Notes: generated from the letters alone by a model not told the origin. 15,423 nt of DNA from Ruminococcus sp. (GCA_003488415.1 DNLQ01000127.1:1-15423); one strand, 5' to 3'; numbered from the stretch's first letter, positions 7,305 to 14,981 are shown. Numbers and translations are program-made.

Positions 7305-7333
7305 TTGATTGTATGATACTGAGGTGCGATAAT
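7305..7333 (+). promoter_or_regulatory. Rightward promoter for the 60-residue gene
   Basis: TTGATT (7305-7310) and GATAAT (7328-7333) are separated by 17 nt and lie 25 nt upstream of the ATG at 7359. It is divergent from the NACHT promoter in the same 125-bp gap, which leaves room for shared control. Confidence 0.5.
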
Positions 7334-7358
7334 AATATCAGCGGAAGGGAGGGAGGAA

Positions 7359-7541
7359 ATGATAAGAGCACCGATACGGTTTCAGTCTGAGATCTGTATC
7401 GACTGCCGGATATACAGGATGATCATTACAGATGAAGGTCTGAGGAGGTATTACCTTATAGAAGATGATACTTCTATACCCGTTGATGATTATGAACTGC
7501 AGAGGCGTATAACCGGAAAGGTCTTTGAAGATCTTTATTAA
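7359..7541 (+). CDS. Small hypothetical protein, 60 residues
   Basis: ATG 7359 follows a long purine-rich ribosome binding site (aagggagggagga, 7345-7357 region), unusually close to the start codon, and a plausible promoter. The protein has no signal peptide or membrane segment. It begins with a basic/hydrophobic stretch containing CIDC (residues 12-15), then an acidic region (LIEDDTSIPVDDYEL, about 33-47), and ends in FEDLY. The spaced cysteines are too few to argue for a zinc site. I do not recognise a family. Its divergent position next to the NACHT gene could make it a partner, but the distance to the exported protein downstream (160 bp) would also allow a two-gene unit. Confidence 0.55.
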   Translation: MIRAPIRFQSEICIDCRIYRMIITDEGLRRYYLIEDDTSIPVDDYELQRRITGKVFEDLY

Positions 7542-7655
7542 TATGATTATACCATTACCTGCATCCTATGTCAACGCTTGCCTTTACTGAGTCAGCTAAA
7601 GATCACCCGCTGCGGCAGTTCCTGATCATACGCCCGCCGCCCTGACCACAAAGGA

Positions 7656-7672
7656 CTGTATCAGTGATACAG
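7656..7672. repeat. Short inverted repeat upstream of the exported basic protein
   Basis: CTGTATC and GATACAG form a 7-bp inverted repeat with a 3-nt centre, 29 nt before the ATG at 7702. It could be an operator half-site pair or a small leader hairpin. No clear promoter was seen in the 7542-7700 gap. Confidence 0.3.
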
Positions 7673-7701
7673 CAAGAAATTCTATTTTGGAGGTATCTTT
7701 T

Positions 7702-8211
7702 ATGAGAACTATCAAGAACACAATCGTTAAGGCAGCTGCTTCTATCGCAGCAGTAGCAGTTATCGCTGCTCCCACATTAACACAGTCATACCCGGTATCA
7801 CTCAATAACGAAACTGCGATCGTTATGTGTGCCGAGGCAGCCTCAAAGCGCTCAGGCAAGTCAAAGGCGTACATCTCTAAGATCGGCTATAAGAAGAACG
7901 CCTTTACTATCTGTGTCAATACTGATGCTCAGATCAATAACATGATCAAGTGGCTCGATTCCATTTCCATCTACACAAGCGGCTGCAAGTACTCTGCAAA
8001 GATCTGCTCACTTGGCAAGAGCCTTGTTCCCGGCAGGGGCGGAAAGGCAGTACTCACTTTCGCAAGTAAGGTCTTCAAGAACATCAATGGTGTCGGCAAT
8101 TCCGCAAAGGCAGCAAGAGCAAAGGTCGCTTCTCTCTCAAAGAAGTACGGAAACAAGGGCATAAAACTCACTGTACGTGAGAACGGTGCCTGGATCGTAG
8201 AAACCCAGTGA
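7702..8211 (+). CDS. Highly basic exported protein of unknown function, 169 residues
   Basis: ATG 7702 has GGAGG at 7689-7693 (8 nt spacing); the in-frame TTG at 7687 is inside that site and is rejected. Residues 1-24 form a signal peptide (MRTIKNTIVK, then an Ala/Val/Ile core). The cleavage site is unclear; AAPTLTQS near 22-29 or MCAEA near 42-46 are options. The rest is very cationic: I count about 26 Lys/Arg against about 6 Asp/Glu over the whole protein. There are four cysteines (43, 71, 95, 102). Gly/Lys-rich loops such as PGRGGK (110-115) and KKYGNKGIK (147-155) stand out. No family is recognised. Such charge would suit binding to anionic cell wall, nucleic acid or mucin, or an antimicrobial role, all speculative. 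A strong terminator closes the unit at 8316-8354. Confidence 0.8.
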   Translation: MRTIKNTIVKAAASIAAVAVIAAPTLTQSYPVSLNNETAIVMCAEAASKRSGKSKAYISKIGYKKNAFTICVNTDAQINNMIKWLDSISIYTSGCKYSAKICSLGKSLVPGRGGKAVLTFASKVFKNINGVGNSAKAARAKVASLSKKYGNKGIKLTVRENGAWIVETQ

Positions 8212-8315
8212 TCTCCCGCCCGGATCAGGGCATGACAAAAAATACATAACTGAAAAAATACAGCCGGGATAGTCCGTAAGAATATAATTCGTCCCTGCAG
8301 ATAGCTGTGAAACAG

Positions 8316-8358
8316 AACAGGCAGATACTTCAATTTGTGAAATATCTGCCTGTTTTTT
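8316..8358 (+). terminator. Strong intrinsic terminator
   Basis: A perfect 12-bp stem (aacaggcagata / tatctgcctgtt) with a 15-nt loop is followed by a T run on the + strand. It sits between two convergent genes: the exported basic protein and the DUF4179-like gene. On the - strand the hairpin is followed by a weaker T-containing tract, so it may also work in that direction. Confidence 0.85.
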
Positions 8359-8427
8359 GTTATATCAGCGCTCGATCCTTACTTACAGATACAGCTTGCT
8401 TTTTCGGCTAAATCATGCTGCAACAGC

Positions 8428-9441
8428 TTATTCCAATGGGAATGTGATCTCCCAGTCGCCGGAGGTATAACCCTGTGCAGTTACAAATTCTCCTTGCAGC
8501 GTACATTCTGCAAGCATATCATAGGAAACAGGGATGATCTGCTCTGTATAACTGTTCTGGTGTGTCGGATCCCAATAGGAGAATCCGATTTCTGTTTTTT
8601 CACCGATCACTCTGCCGTTATGATCTGCAAGGTCAATATGCCCATGATTGTCTGTATGCGGTATATCATCGTATCTTGTCAGGATATGCAGCGCACCGTC
8701 AATGTACCCGATATTCTCAATAGATACACCATTTGCCGGGCTGCAAAGCTCCTTCTCGGAAGGGATCAAAAAACGGTATTCCTGCGATCCGGGTAATTCA
8801 TCATAAGAGTATCCGCCGCTGATATCACTTCGTGCTGTGGTCTGCGGTTCATACGGAATGCTGCTCATGTCAATATCACCAAGCACTGACTTTGTTTCTG
8901 TCTTGCCCATCAGCATCTCATGAACAGAGAAAGTGACCTTCCCTTTCGGAATGGTGCTCCCGTCCATTGTCTCCAGATTCACCACAAAATAAGCAGTATG
9001 TGTATCAGCATCATATTCCGAGAAGCTGCAATGACCTGCCATATCACGGGGAACATTGATCTGATAGCTGTCATACAGATCCCATTCACCGTCAGGACAA
9101 TTGCCTGTTGTATCGTGCATAGCAAGATACATACTTGCTTCATTGCCTTTGCGTTCAGCAGAGATCACCGTCATTTCGATACCGTGATCCTCACAGGTCT
9201 TCTGTACAGGTTTGAATGTCTGTGCAACAGACGGAGCGATATGGTAAAGGATATTGTACGCAGGATCGACACCAAATGCTGTCAGTGCCGGGAGAGGGAA
9301 AGTGATCAGCGCTGCCGCAGCAGCTGCCGATACGATCCTTTTTGTCCATTTTCCATGTGTGATCGCTTTTCTCGGCATATCAACATCAAGATAACGGTCA
9401 TCAATCATTCCTACAGCATTCATAAATGTATCAGCTTTCAT
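8428..9441 (-). CDS. DUF4179-like membrane-anchored anti-sigma-type protein
   Basis: The 337-residue protein has a short cytoplasmic N-terminus (1-33), one membrane segment (about 36-56, KRIVSAAAAAALITFPLPAL) and a large exported domain. This is the layout of DUF4179 proteins that are paired with ECF sigma factors. Its start overlaps the sigma gene's stop by 4 bp (ATGA, 9438-9441), which indicates translational coupling. The cytoplasmic segment would hold the sigma factor and the outer domain would sense a cell-envelope signal. The N-terminal part is short and lacks a zinc-binding HxxxCxxC motif, so it is not a classic ZAS anti-sigma factor. The function comes from family and context, not from a catalytic motif. 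Confidence 0.75.
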   Translation of the reverse strand: MKADTFMNAVGMIDDRYLDVDMPRKAITHGKWTKRIVSAAAAAALITFPLPALTAFGVDPAYNILYHIAPSVAQTFKPVQKTCEDHGIEMTVISAERKGNEASMYLAMHDTTGNCPDGEWDLYDSYQINVPRDMAGHCSFSEYDADTHTAYFVVNLETMDGSTIPKGKVTFSVHEMLMGKTETKSVLGDIDMSSIPYEPQTTARSDISGGYSYDELPGSQEYRFLIPSEKELCSPANGVSIENIGYIDGALHILTRYDDIPHTDNHGHIDLADHNGRVIGEKTEIGFSYWDPTHQNSYTEQIIPVSYDMLAECTLQGEFVTAQGYTSGDWEITFPLE

Positions 9442-9995
9442 AGATAATTCTTCTCCTTCAGTTTCGCATAGAGCTTTTTGCGTATCCGGAACAACATGGA
9501 TTTTACCTTGCTTTCTGAAAAGCCGTGATAATCAGCAATTTCCGTTATCGACTGCATATACCAGTAACGCCTTACAAACACATTTCGTTCGGTTTCAGAT
9601 ATTCTGTCAAGAAAATGATCGATCTCATCAGCAAGAGCCTGTTCGGATACCTGCTGTTCAACATTCTGATCGGATTGCAGCCAGTCTGCAACTTCCTCAA
9701 ACACAGCTCTTACCTCAGCTGCCCCACGCTTCATAGCTTTTTCAGATCGAACACGTTTCAGGCTGATGTTTCGTGTTAGTTTGCCGAGAAATGTTTGCAG
9801 GCATCCGGGAATATGCGGGGGAATGCTGTTCCAGGCTGCAAGCCATGTATCGTTAAGGGCTTCATCGGCATCTTCGCTGATATGTAAGATACGAACCGCT
9901 ATTGACCGGCAGTATTTCGTATATTTGCGTTCAGTTTGAGAAATAGCATCTTCATTGCGTTTCAGGTACATCTCTATAATCTGTTGATCTTCCAC
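9438..9995 (-). CDS. ECF-type RNA polymerase sigma factor
   Basis: This 185-residue protein has the two-domain ECF layout. Region sigma-2 is at about 20-80, with EDADEALNDTWLAAW (41-55) and the FLGKLTRN recognition segment (69-76). Region sigma-4 is at about 120-180, with the HTH around SITEIADYHGFSESKVKSM (149-167). The start is GTG at 9993-9995, with AGGAGG at 10002-10007 exactly 6 nt upstream; no ATG fits. It is the first gene of the pair with the DUF4179-like protein and is probably released to transcribe envelope- or stress-related genes. The regulon cannot be read from this window. Confidence 0.9.
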   Translation of the reverse strand: MEDQQIIEMYLKRNEDAISQTERKYTKYCRSIAVRILHISEDADEALNDTWLAAWNSIPPHIPGCLQTFLGKLTRNISLKRVRSEKAMKRGAAEVRAVFEEVADWLQSDQNVEQQVSEQALADEIDHFLDRISETERNVFVRRYWYMQSITEIADYHGFSESKVKSMLFRIRKKLYAKLKEKNYL

Positions 9996-10008
9996 GATGT
10001 TCCTCCTC

Positions 10009-10206
10009 TCATGTGTGATTAGAAGCTCCTACTATACTACTACCCAAACGGGGAACTTTGGTTGCATATATTTCAAAATTTCTTTTCAGCTGCCTGACAG
10101 AATACGGTAACTCGTCGTGACATAATAAAGTGCCTTGAAAGCGGCGGAATTGGTGGTCTCTGACACCATGATATGGATTTTTACAGAACAGATCAGATGT
10201 ACACAC
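10009..10206 (-). other. Unassigned open frame upstream of the sigma gene
   Basis: A 65-codon frame (GTG start, no ribosome binding site) fills the gap between the alpha/beta hydrolase remnant and the sigma gene. It overlaps the remnant's end in another frame. It does not continue the hydrolase fold, has no motif I know, and covers the proposed sigma promoter. It is more likely non-coding or remnant DNA than a gene. Confidence 0.25.
10038..10065 (-). promoter_or_regulatory. Possible ECF-type autoregulated promoter
   Basis: On the - strand, GCAACC (10060-10065) is followed 16 nt later by a GTAGTAGTATAG stretch (10032-10043 region), about 40 nt before the GTG start of the sigma gene. GCAACC-like or GAAC-like -35 elements are common for ECF sigma factors, and these genes often drive their own transcription. 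No good sigma-A promoter is seen in the gap. Confidence 0.35.
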
Positions 10207-10435
10207 CGCCCATTGAATGCGGCATCAGCACATACGGTGCCTGAATGCCTGCGTTTTGCAGTGCAGTTCTGTAATGCTCCACAACGTGTTCAACGGTCAT
10301 AGCGCCCTTATAATCATCGCTTACACCATAGCCTGCACGGTCGAGAAAGACAAGTCTGTTATCTTCTTCAAGGGGCGCTGTCATCTTACGCCAGCCAATA
10401 TACATCTCGCCGTCAGTATTCTGCGTGATTTTTTC
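10193..10435 (-). pseudogene. Broken alpha/beta hydrolase, middle part only
   Basis: The frame encodes the central part of an alpha/beta hydrolase. It shows the strand and turn FLDRAGYGVSD, a helix ending in the LQNAGIQAPYVL segment, and the nucleophile elbow HSMGG (catalytic Ser), then stops three residues later (VYI). An intact enzyme would be roughly 250-300 residues and would carry the catalytic Asp and His after this point; both are missing. The N-terminal part is also missing, since upstream the frame reaches a stop with no start or ribosome binding site. It lies directly behind the MBL-fold gene and so was probably the last gene of that operon before deletion. Confidence 0.75.
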
Positions 10436-10449
10436 AGTTTAACTGCTCA

Positions 10450-11169
10450 CTAAAAACGGCTGAAGTAATCCAGTATTACCGGCAATGCGGATTCAAACCG
10501 CATTGGAAGTCCGTGTCCGCAGGCTAACCACTCAGGAGACAATTTCACTATCCGTTCGAGCGATCTTTTCATCAGCTTCGGACTGACGGCATGAGGCGTG
10601 ATGTCGGGACGTTTCCAAAGAGCTGTGAAAGCGTCACCGCAGTAAAGGACATCGTTGCTGTATACTCCGGCAGAACCGTAGGTATGCCCGGGAAGGGGTA
10701 CGATATCCGCATCAAAACCAAGTTCACGCAGAAGACTTTTGTCTTGTTTGCCAAAATAGATATCCGCATCGTAGTGCGGACTGTTGAACAGGCTGCCGTT
10801 TATCCATTGTGTGTAATTCCGGAAAGTATATTTCGGCATTGTGGGCTTTACTCTCTGCGAAAGATAATTCTGACGCAGATCTTTATCATTCTCGGAAAGC
10901 AATATCTTAACGCCTGTCTTTTGCAGTTTAGCCGCATTCCAGTCATGATCAGCATGGGCGTGAGTGAGCAGCACATACCTGATATCATATTGTCCGATCC
11001 ATTTACGCAGGCCACCCCATATCTGAAACAATCCCGTGTCTATCAGAAGATCACCCTGACTGCCTCTCAGCACATAACAGGTCATATTGCTCTGCGCATA
11101 ATACAGTATATTTCCGCATTCACGGATCTCGTTTGTCACAAAAGGAAAGAGTCTTTTGGAAATGTTCAT
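10450..11169 (-). CDS. Metallo-beta-lactamase-fold hydrolase
   Basis: The 239-residue protein has the full zinc-site signature: HAHADH (His70, His72, Asp74, His75), PGHTYG (His162), CGDA (Asp179) and CGHG (His219). This fits the MBL superfamily of hydrolases (lactonases, glyoxalase II-like and others). The start is ATG 11169, chosen because AAAGGAG at 11178-11184 lies 8 nt upstream. A longer reading to 11232 would begin directly at the preceding stop and has no ribosome binding site. It lies 63 nt behind the Ntn hydrolase gene in the same direction. The substrate is unknown. Lactone or thioester hydrolysis is plausible, given the neighbouring amide and alpha/beta hydrolases. Confidence 0.9.
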   Translation of the reverse strand: MNISKRLFPFVTNEIRECGNILYYAQSNMTCYVLRGSQGDLLIDTGLFQIWGGLRKWIGQYDIRYVLLTHAHADHDWNAAKLQKTGVKILLSENDKDLRQNYLSQRVKPTMPKYTFRNYTQWINGSLFNSPHYDADIYFGKQDKSLLRELGFDADIVPLPGHTYGSAGVYSNDVLYCGDAFTALWKRPDITPHAVSPKLMKRSLERIVKLSPEWLACGHGLPMRFESALPVILDYFSRF

Positions 11170-11232
11170 TTCTGTTGCTCCTTTATTCTTGCATAAGCCC
11201 GGACACAGCATCATTATTTTAAGATCTGTCAC

Positions 11233-12231
11233 TTATGAAATGCTGAGATCATATTTCCTCTCAAAATCTGACTTGACAGCAGCAGCTGCTGTACATTTGC
11301 TAAGATCATATACTACCGACCACTGCGTTATACTGTCATAGTACATATGCCCCGGCTCGTAGTATTTATGTCCGTCCATCTTAGCTGCTTCAAGAAGCTC
11401 CATAGCTTCCTTGCTTGTCATTACTGCGCCTTTTTCTTTCAGGCGGTCCTGCATGATCTCAAAGCGCTCCTTGCCGGTTCCGTTCTTCTTATCTGTTGAC
11501 AGCGTGAAATTCGTGAGACAAAAGCAGCGATCTTCAGGTTCCCTGCGTATGACTACCATTTTGTTGTCAATATACTCGACTATCGCAGAATCACCGCTCC
11601 GGTCAGCCATATGGAAGTGATAGCCGATCTTACCGCTTGACCGCATATCAATGCTGTCCAGTATCCCGACAGCTTCTTCAACATTTGCCGCACGGTCAAG
11701 CAGCAGCCTTATCGCAAGCGTTGTCATGACGGGTGTTTTTCCTGTATCCTGTCGGGTGACTTGTTCCGCTGCTGTATTTACCGCTACTGCAAAGCCATTT
11801 TCATTCATACCGTCAAGAGGTGAATATACCGCTGCCAGAGTTCTGAATCTGCCGATGATACTTTTTTCAGGCAAATGCCTTTCATCAAATCCGATATGCC
11901 CCAGATTTGATAATGCGACGGATCTGTATCCTTTCTTCGGAAACGCCTTTATCAGTATTGCCATTCCGCTTTTGTAATCAAAATTGCGGGCGAACAGCTT
12001 GTGACCATCAGGTGTTGATGCAACAAAGGAACTACAGGCTCCTTCCGGCTTTACTTTCACAGGGAGCCCGTTCAGGAGTATCCTGCAAACATTATTTGCA
12101 AACTGAGTATCACTGCCTGCACCCATTTTAAGCAGACGGTCAAGCTGATAATCTGCTGTATAATCCATAGTATACAGCGGCGCTCCGGATAGCTTTTTGA
12201 ATGTACGAAGCGTTTTGATTGATCCTTTCAT
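11233..12231 (-). CDS. Ntn-type linear amide C-N hydrolase / acyltransferase (choloylglycine hydrolase-like)
   Basis: The 332-residue protein carries the likely nucleophile Cys66 in EGACSSF, then GHKLFARNFDY (76-86), as seen in linear amide C-N hydrolases and the related bile salt/penicillin V amidase and C45 peptidase groups. Cys is preceded by 65 residues, so the active enzyme would need self-cleavage before Cys66, as in the C45-type members, rather than simple Met removal. Later landmarks are DGMNENGFAVAVN and the FHMADRSGDSAIVEYI segment. ATG 12231 has AAAGGAG about 9 nt upstream. It is 13 nt behind the aldo/keto reductase gene. No signal peptide is visible, so the enzyme is probably cytosolic. 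The substrate could be an N-acyl amide, a bile amide or an N-acyl amino acid; sequence alone does not decide. Confidence 0.82.
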   Translation of the reverse strand: MKGSIKTLRTFKKLSGAPLYTMDYTADYQLDRLLKMGAGSDTQFANNVCRILLNGLPVKVKPEGACSSFVASTPDGHKLFARNFDYKSGMAILIKAFPKKGYRSVALSNLGHIGFDERHLPEKSIIGRFRTLAAVYSPLDGMNENGFAVAVNTAAEQVTRQDTGKTPVMTTLAIRLLLDRAANVEEAVGILDSIDMRSSGKIGYHFHMADRSGDSAIVEYIDNKMVVIRREPEDRCFCLTNFTLSTDKKNGTGKERFEIMQDRLKEKGAVMTSKEAMELLEAAKMDGHKYYEPGHMYYDSITQWSVVYDLSKCTAAAAVKSDFERKYDLSIS

Positions 12232-12244
12232 TATTACTGCTCCT

Positions 12245-13165
12245 TTACTGCGGCTCCCATAATCCCTGCTGACGGATACCGGTCCTGCGGGCTTCTTCCG
12301 TAAGTCTGCCGATCTCTTCGTCTGTCAGCTTTGCCGCTAACGCTTCCGACAGTTTTTCTGCATAGGAAGGCTTTGTGATACCCACTATCGGAACAGCCCC
12401 TTTTGCCATCGCCCAGAGTATCGGCACCTGTGACCTGTCAATACCGTATTTATCGGCGATCTCTTTCATCATGCCGAGAAGTCCCTCTATCTTTCTGAAT
12501 TTGCTCTTTGAAAATGAAAGGTTTCTCATTGAAAAAGCAGGAAAATGATGTTCTGCGTTGTATCGTCCCGCAAGCGCTCCCTGTTCAAGCACCATGTATG
12601 CGTAGTAGCGTATTCCTCTGCTGTTGCAGTAGTCAATTATCGGCTGCTGATCGTTCCTGAGAAGGCTGAAATGATTCTGAACAGCCCCTAATTTCAAGCC
12701 TTCCTTTGCGAGCAGTCTTTCAGCCTGCTTTATATTTTCCAATGACACATTTGATATGCCGGCAGACTTTATCCTGCCGTCCTTAATAAGCGGTACAGCT
12801 TCATTCAGGTTTTCCGGCAGATTATTGGGCTTATGTATCCAAAAAAGATCAACGGTCTTTACCCCGAGCCGTTCTGCGCTTTCTTTAAAGGACTTTTCAA
12901 GCGCTCCGCTTCTAAAACGCTTGTTCGGGAAATACTTTGTGGAAATGAAGATGTCATCTCTGCCTTTGATGAGCTTCCCAAGCAGTCTTTCGCAGGAACC
13001 CATACCATAAACAGCGGCGGTATCCCAATTGAGAAAGCCGAGTTCAACTGATCTATTGAATGTTTCCGTCAATTCAGCTTCATCATAGCTTTTTCCGAAA
13101 ATCATCTTAGAGCCGTTATATCCGGCTCCCCACGCCCATGTTCCGATCATGATATCATGTTTCAT
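12245..13165 (-). CDS. Aldo/keto reductase
   Basis: This 306-residue protein has the complete catalytic tetrad at near-canonical positions: Asp48 and Tyr53 (NWDTAAVYG), Lys77 (STKY) and His111 (FWIHKP). It also has the N-terminal GTWAWG strand and the C-terminal GITKPSYAEKL region that binds the NADP(H) cofactor. ATG 13165 has AGGAGG at 13173-13178 (7 nt spacing) and overlaps the regulator's stop by 4 bp (ATGA), so the two are translationally coupled. It reduces carbonyls with NAD(P)H, but the specific substrate is not evident. It is the first enzyme of the operon. Confidence 0.92.
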   Translation of the reverse strand: MKHDIMIGTWAWGAGYNGSKMIFGKSYDEAELTETFNRSVELGFLNWDTAAVYGMGSCERLLGKLIKGRDDIFISTKYFPNKRFRSGALEKSFKESAERLGVKTVDLFWIHKPNNLPENLNEAVPLIKDGRIKSAGISNVSLENIKQAERLLAKEGLKLGAVQNHFSLLRNDQQPIIDYCNSRGIRYYAYMVLEQGALAGRYNAEHHFPAFSMRNLSFSKSKFRKIEGLLGMMKEIADKYGIDRSQVPILWAMAKGAVPIVGITKPSYAEKLSEALAAKLTDEEIGRLTEEARRTGIRQQGLWEPQ

Positions 13166-13764
13166 AGATTATCCTCCTCTTTTACTGCACTTCTTATCCT
13201 GCTGAGAGATTCAGGAGCAATACCCAGATATGTGGCGATATACTTTTGAGGAACTCTGCCGGAGATTTCGGGATACTGCTTTTTGAAATTCAGATAACGC
13301 TCTGTCGCATTTTCCACAAGGAATCCGTTCTCACGGTATATTTTATAACGCATACCGCTTTCAAGAAACTCTATCCAGGCAGTTTTCAGTTTTTCACTGC
13401 TGAAAATAAGCTCCTTCATCTTTTTGACATCAAATATCATGACAGTTGATTCCTCAACAGCTTCCCACATTTTTAGGATCTCGTCAAATCCCATCAAACC
13501 TTCGTCCATACAGAAGTTGCCTTCTATTGAAAAGAACTGAGTTATGTCGTTCCCGTCACCGTCTATGTAGTAGCTGCGGACAATACCGTTCATCACGATT
13601 CCTGCTTTCGCTGCCTTGTCACCGGTGCCTGCGAGCAATTTGCCCTTTGAATAGATCTTGAATTCCGAAAATCCTATCACCGAATCATATACCTCGTCAT
13701 CGAGATCAAGGTATAGTTTTTTGGAAAGCGATTTCATTTGACTGATAATGTAAGTCCTATCCAT
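13162..13764 (-). CDS. Crp/Fnr-family transcription regulator
   Basis: The 200-residue protein combines a cyclic-nucleotide-binding-like jelly-roll (about 20-115, with KGKLLAGTGDKAAKAGIVMNG) and a C-terminal winged HTH (171-192, VPQKYIATYLGIAPESLSRIR). It lacks the cysteines of an Fnr iron-sulfur cluster (only Cys85), so it is not an obvious oxygen sensor; the ligand is unknown. ATG 13764 has AAAGGAG about 7 nt upstream. It heads the operon and probably controls it in response to a metabolite. Its TATAAT promoter is at 13832-13860. Confidence 0.87.
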   Translation of the reverse strand: MDRTYIISQMKSLSKKLYLDLDDEVYDSVIGFSEFKIYSKGKLLAGTGDKAAKAGIVMNGIVRSYYIDGDGNDITQFFSIEGNFCMDEGLMGFDEILKMWEAVEESTVMIFDVKKMKELIFSSEKLKTAWIEFLESGMRYKIYRENGFLVENATERYLNFKKQYPEISGRVPQKYIATYLGIAPESLSRIRSAVKEEDNL

Positions 13765-13831
13765 ATGTATACTCCTTTAGCTGACGAACTGAAAATATCG
13801 GAATAATACTGAAAGTATCCTGTGTGATCTC

Positions 13832-13860
13832 ATTATACCATAATGAACGCCGCTTGTCAT
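13832..13860 (-). promoter_or_regulatory. Sigma-A promoter of the regulator-reductase-hydrolase operon
   Basis: On the - strand, ATGACA (13855-13860) and a perfect TATAAT (13832-13837) are 17 nt apart, with a leader of about 60 nt to the ATG at 13764. The next gene upstream ends at 13870 without an obvious terminator. Confidence 0.75.
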
Positions 13861-13869
13861 TGACATATG

Positions 13870-14964
13870 TTAATTCCTGTTTTTGAGTTTCACTAACGGA
13901 AAGGATATTACTATGGACACAGCCGTTACGATAATACCGCCGGATATTACAACAAGCGGATCACAGGTCTTGCGGGTGCCAAGCAGTATACTTACCGCAG
14001 CGGAATAAGCAATGACCAGCCACTGGATAATGTATATCGTGTTCAGGTTCACGCTGCAATATCTTATAAAACTGCCGATCCTTGTGTTTTCCGTTTTCCC
14101 GAATATATAATAACAAGTTCCAAGCGCAGATATTATGATCGGAGTTATCCAGAGAGCCGCTATGATGCTGTGATGATAATATGAATCTCCGCACAGAGCA
14201 TATATATTCCGGATATCATACCCGATATACAGCAGTCCTGCGGTAAAGGCGGAAAAGAAAACAGCGGAACAGATCATCAGCTTTCTGTACATTTTATCCT
14301 TATCTGTGCATTTCATCAGAGCTTCACCGAATATCATTCCCAACGCCGGGTAGACCAGCCATAATGTCAGCGGGAATGATGTCCATTTGCCTGTAGGGAC
14401 GATCAGTCCGAGAAGATTTTGTACAACTCCGGGCTTCAAATGGATTCTTGTGCTCCATATTCCGGCTGCCTGCATAAGAAATGCAGTTTCACAGATCTGT
14501 ATTGCGGACAGCTTCCATTTTTTCATGATCCCTACAGTCAGAAAAGCCATTCCTGCAAAGGGCAGTATATCTACACACAGCAGACCGCCGATAATATCAA
14601 GCTCCGTACCTATTCCCATTGCTAAACCTATCAGCTGAGGCAGTGTCTGCCTGAAAAAATTCAGCAAGTATCCGATGAGCAGGAGCTTTCCGCCTCGTTT
14701 TATGAAATCCTGCGGAGAATCATGCCTTGTATATATCATTCCGATACCCATAGAAAACATAAATACAGGTGCTGCAAGCGGTCCGCCTGCAAATTCAATC
14801 ACATTGCGGAATAAGGTACCGGGAACTTTAACTTCATGGTCAAAGCTGCCGAACTGCTCGTAGAAATGGATACAAACCATAAAGGGAATGGCGAAAAACT
14901 TTACCGCATCTGCTTCAAACTGTCTGCCGCTGTTTATATTTTTATCCGATAAGAATTTTCCCAT
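13870..14964 (-). CDS. Polytopic membrane acyltransferase-like protein
   Basis: This 364-residue integral membrane protein has about ten hydrophobic segments. It starts RQFEADAVKFFAIPFMVCIHFYEQF (14-38), where the conserved His33 on the first helix resembles the acceptor histidine of the acyltransferase_3 and heparan-alpha-glucosaminide N-acetyltransferase-like groups. Later landmarks are FMFSMGIGMIY and the hydrophilic loop carrying RHDSPQDF. Such proteins acetylate or acylate extracytoplasmic glycans or other surface substrates. ATG 14964 is preceded by GAGGGG about 6 nt upstream and follows the TetR gene by 17 nt. The residue limits of each helix are by eye. Confidence 0.7.
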   Translation of the reverse strand: MGKFLSDKNINSGRQFEADAVKFFAIPFMVCIHFYEQFGSFDHEVKVPGTLFRNVIEFAGGPLAAPVFMFSMGIGMIYTRHDSPQDFIKRGGKLLLIGYLLNFFRQTLPQLIGLAMGIGTELDIIGGLLCVDILPFAGMAFLTVGIMKKWKLSAIQICETAFLMQAAGIWSTRIHLKPGVVQNLLGLIVPTGKWTSFPLTLWLVYPALGMIFGEALMKCTDKDKMYRKLMICSAVFFSAFTAGLLYIGYDIRNIYALCGDSYYHHSIIAALWITPIIISALGTCYYIFGKTENTRIGSFIRYCSVNLNTIYIIQWLVIAYSAAVSILLGTRKTCDPLVVISGGIIVTAVSIVISFPLVKLKNRN

Positions 14965-14981
14965 ATCATTCCCCTCTTTTA

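Noticed and set aside
8316..8358. Riboswitch or regulatory RNA
   Set aside because: A single simple hairpin with a T run between convergent genes is fully explained as a terminator.
10591..11196. 201-codon + strand frame opposite the MBL-fold gene
   Set aside because: Complement of a gene with a full zinc-site signature; no start signals of its own.
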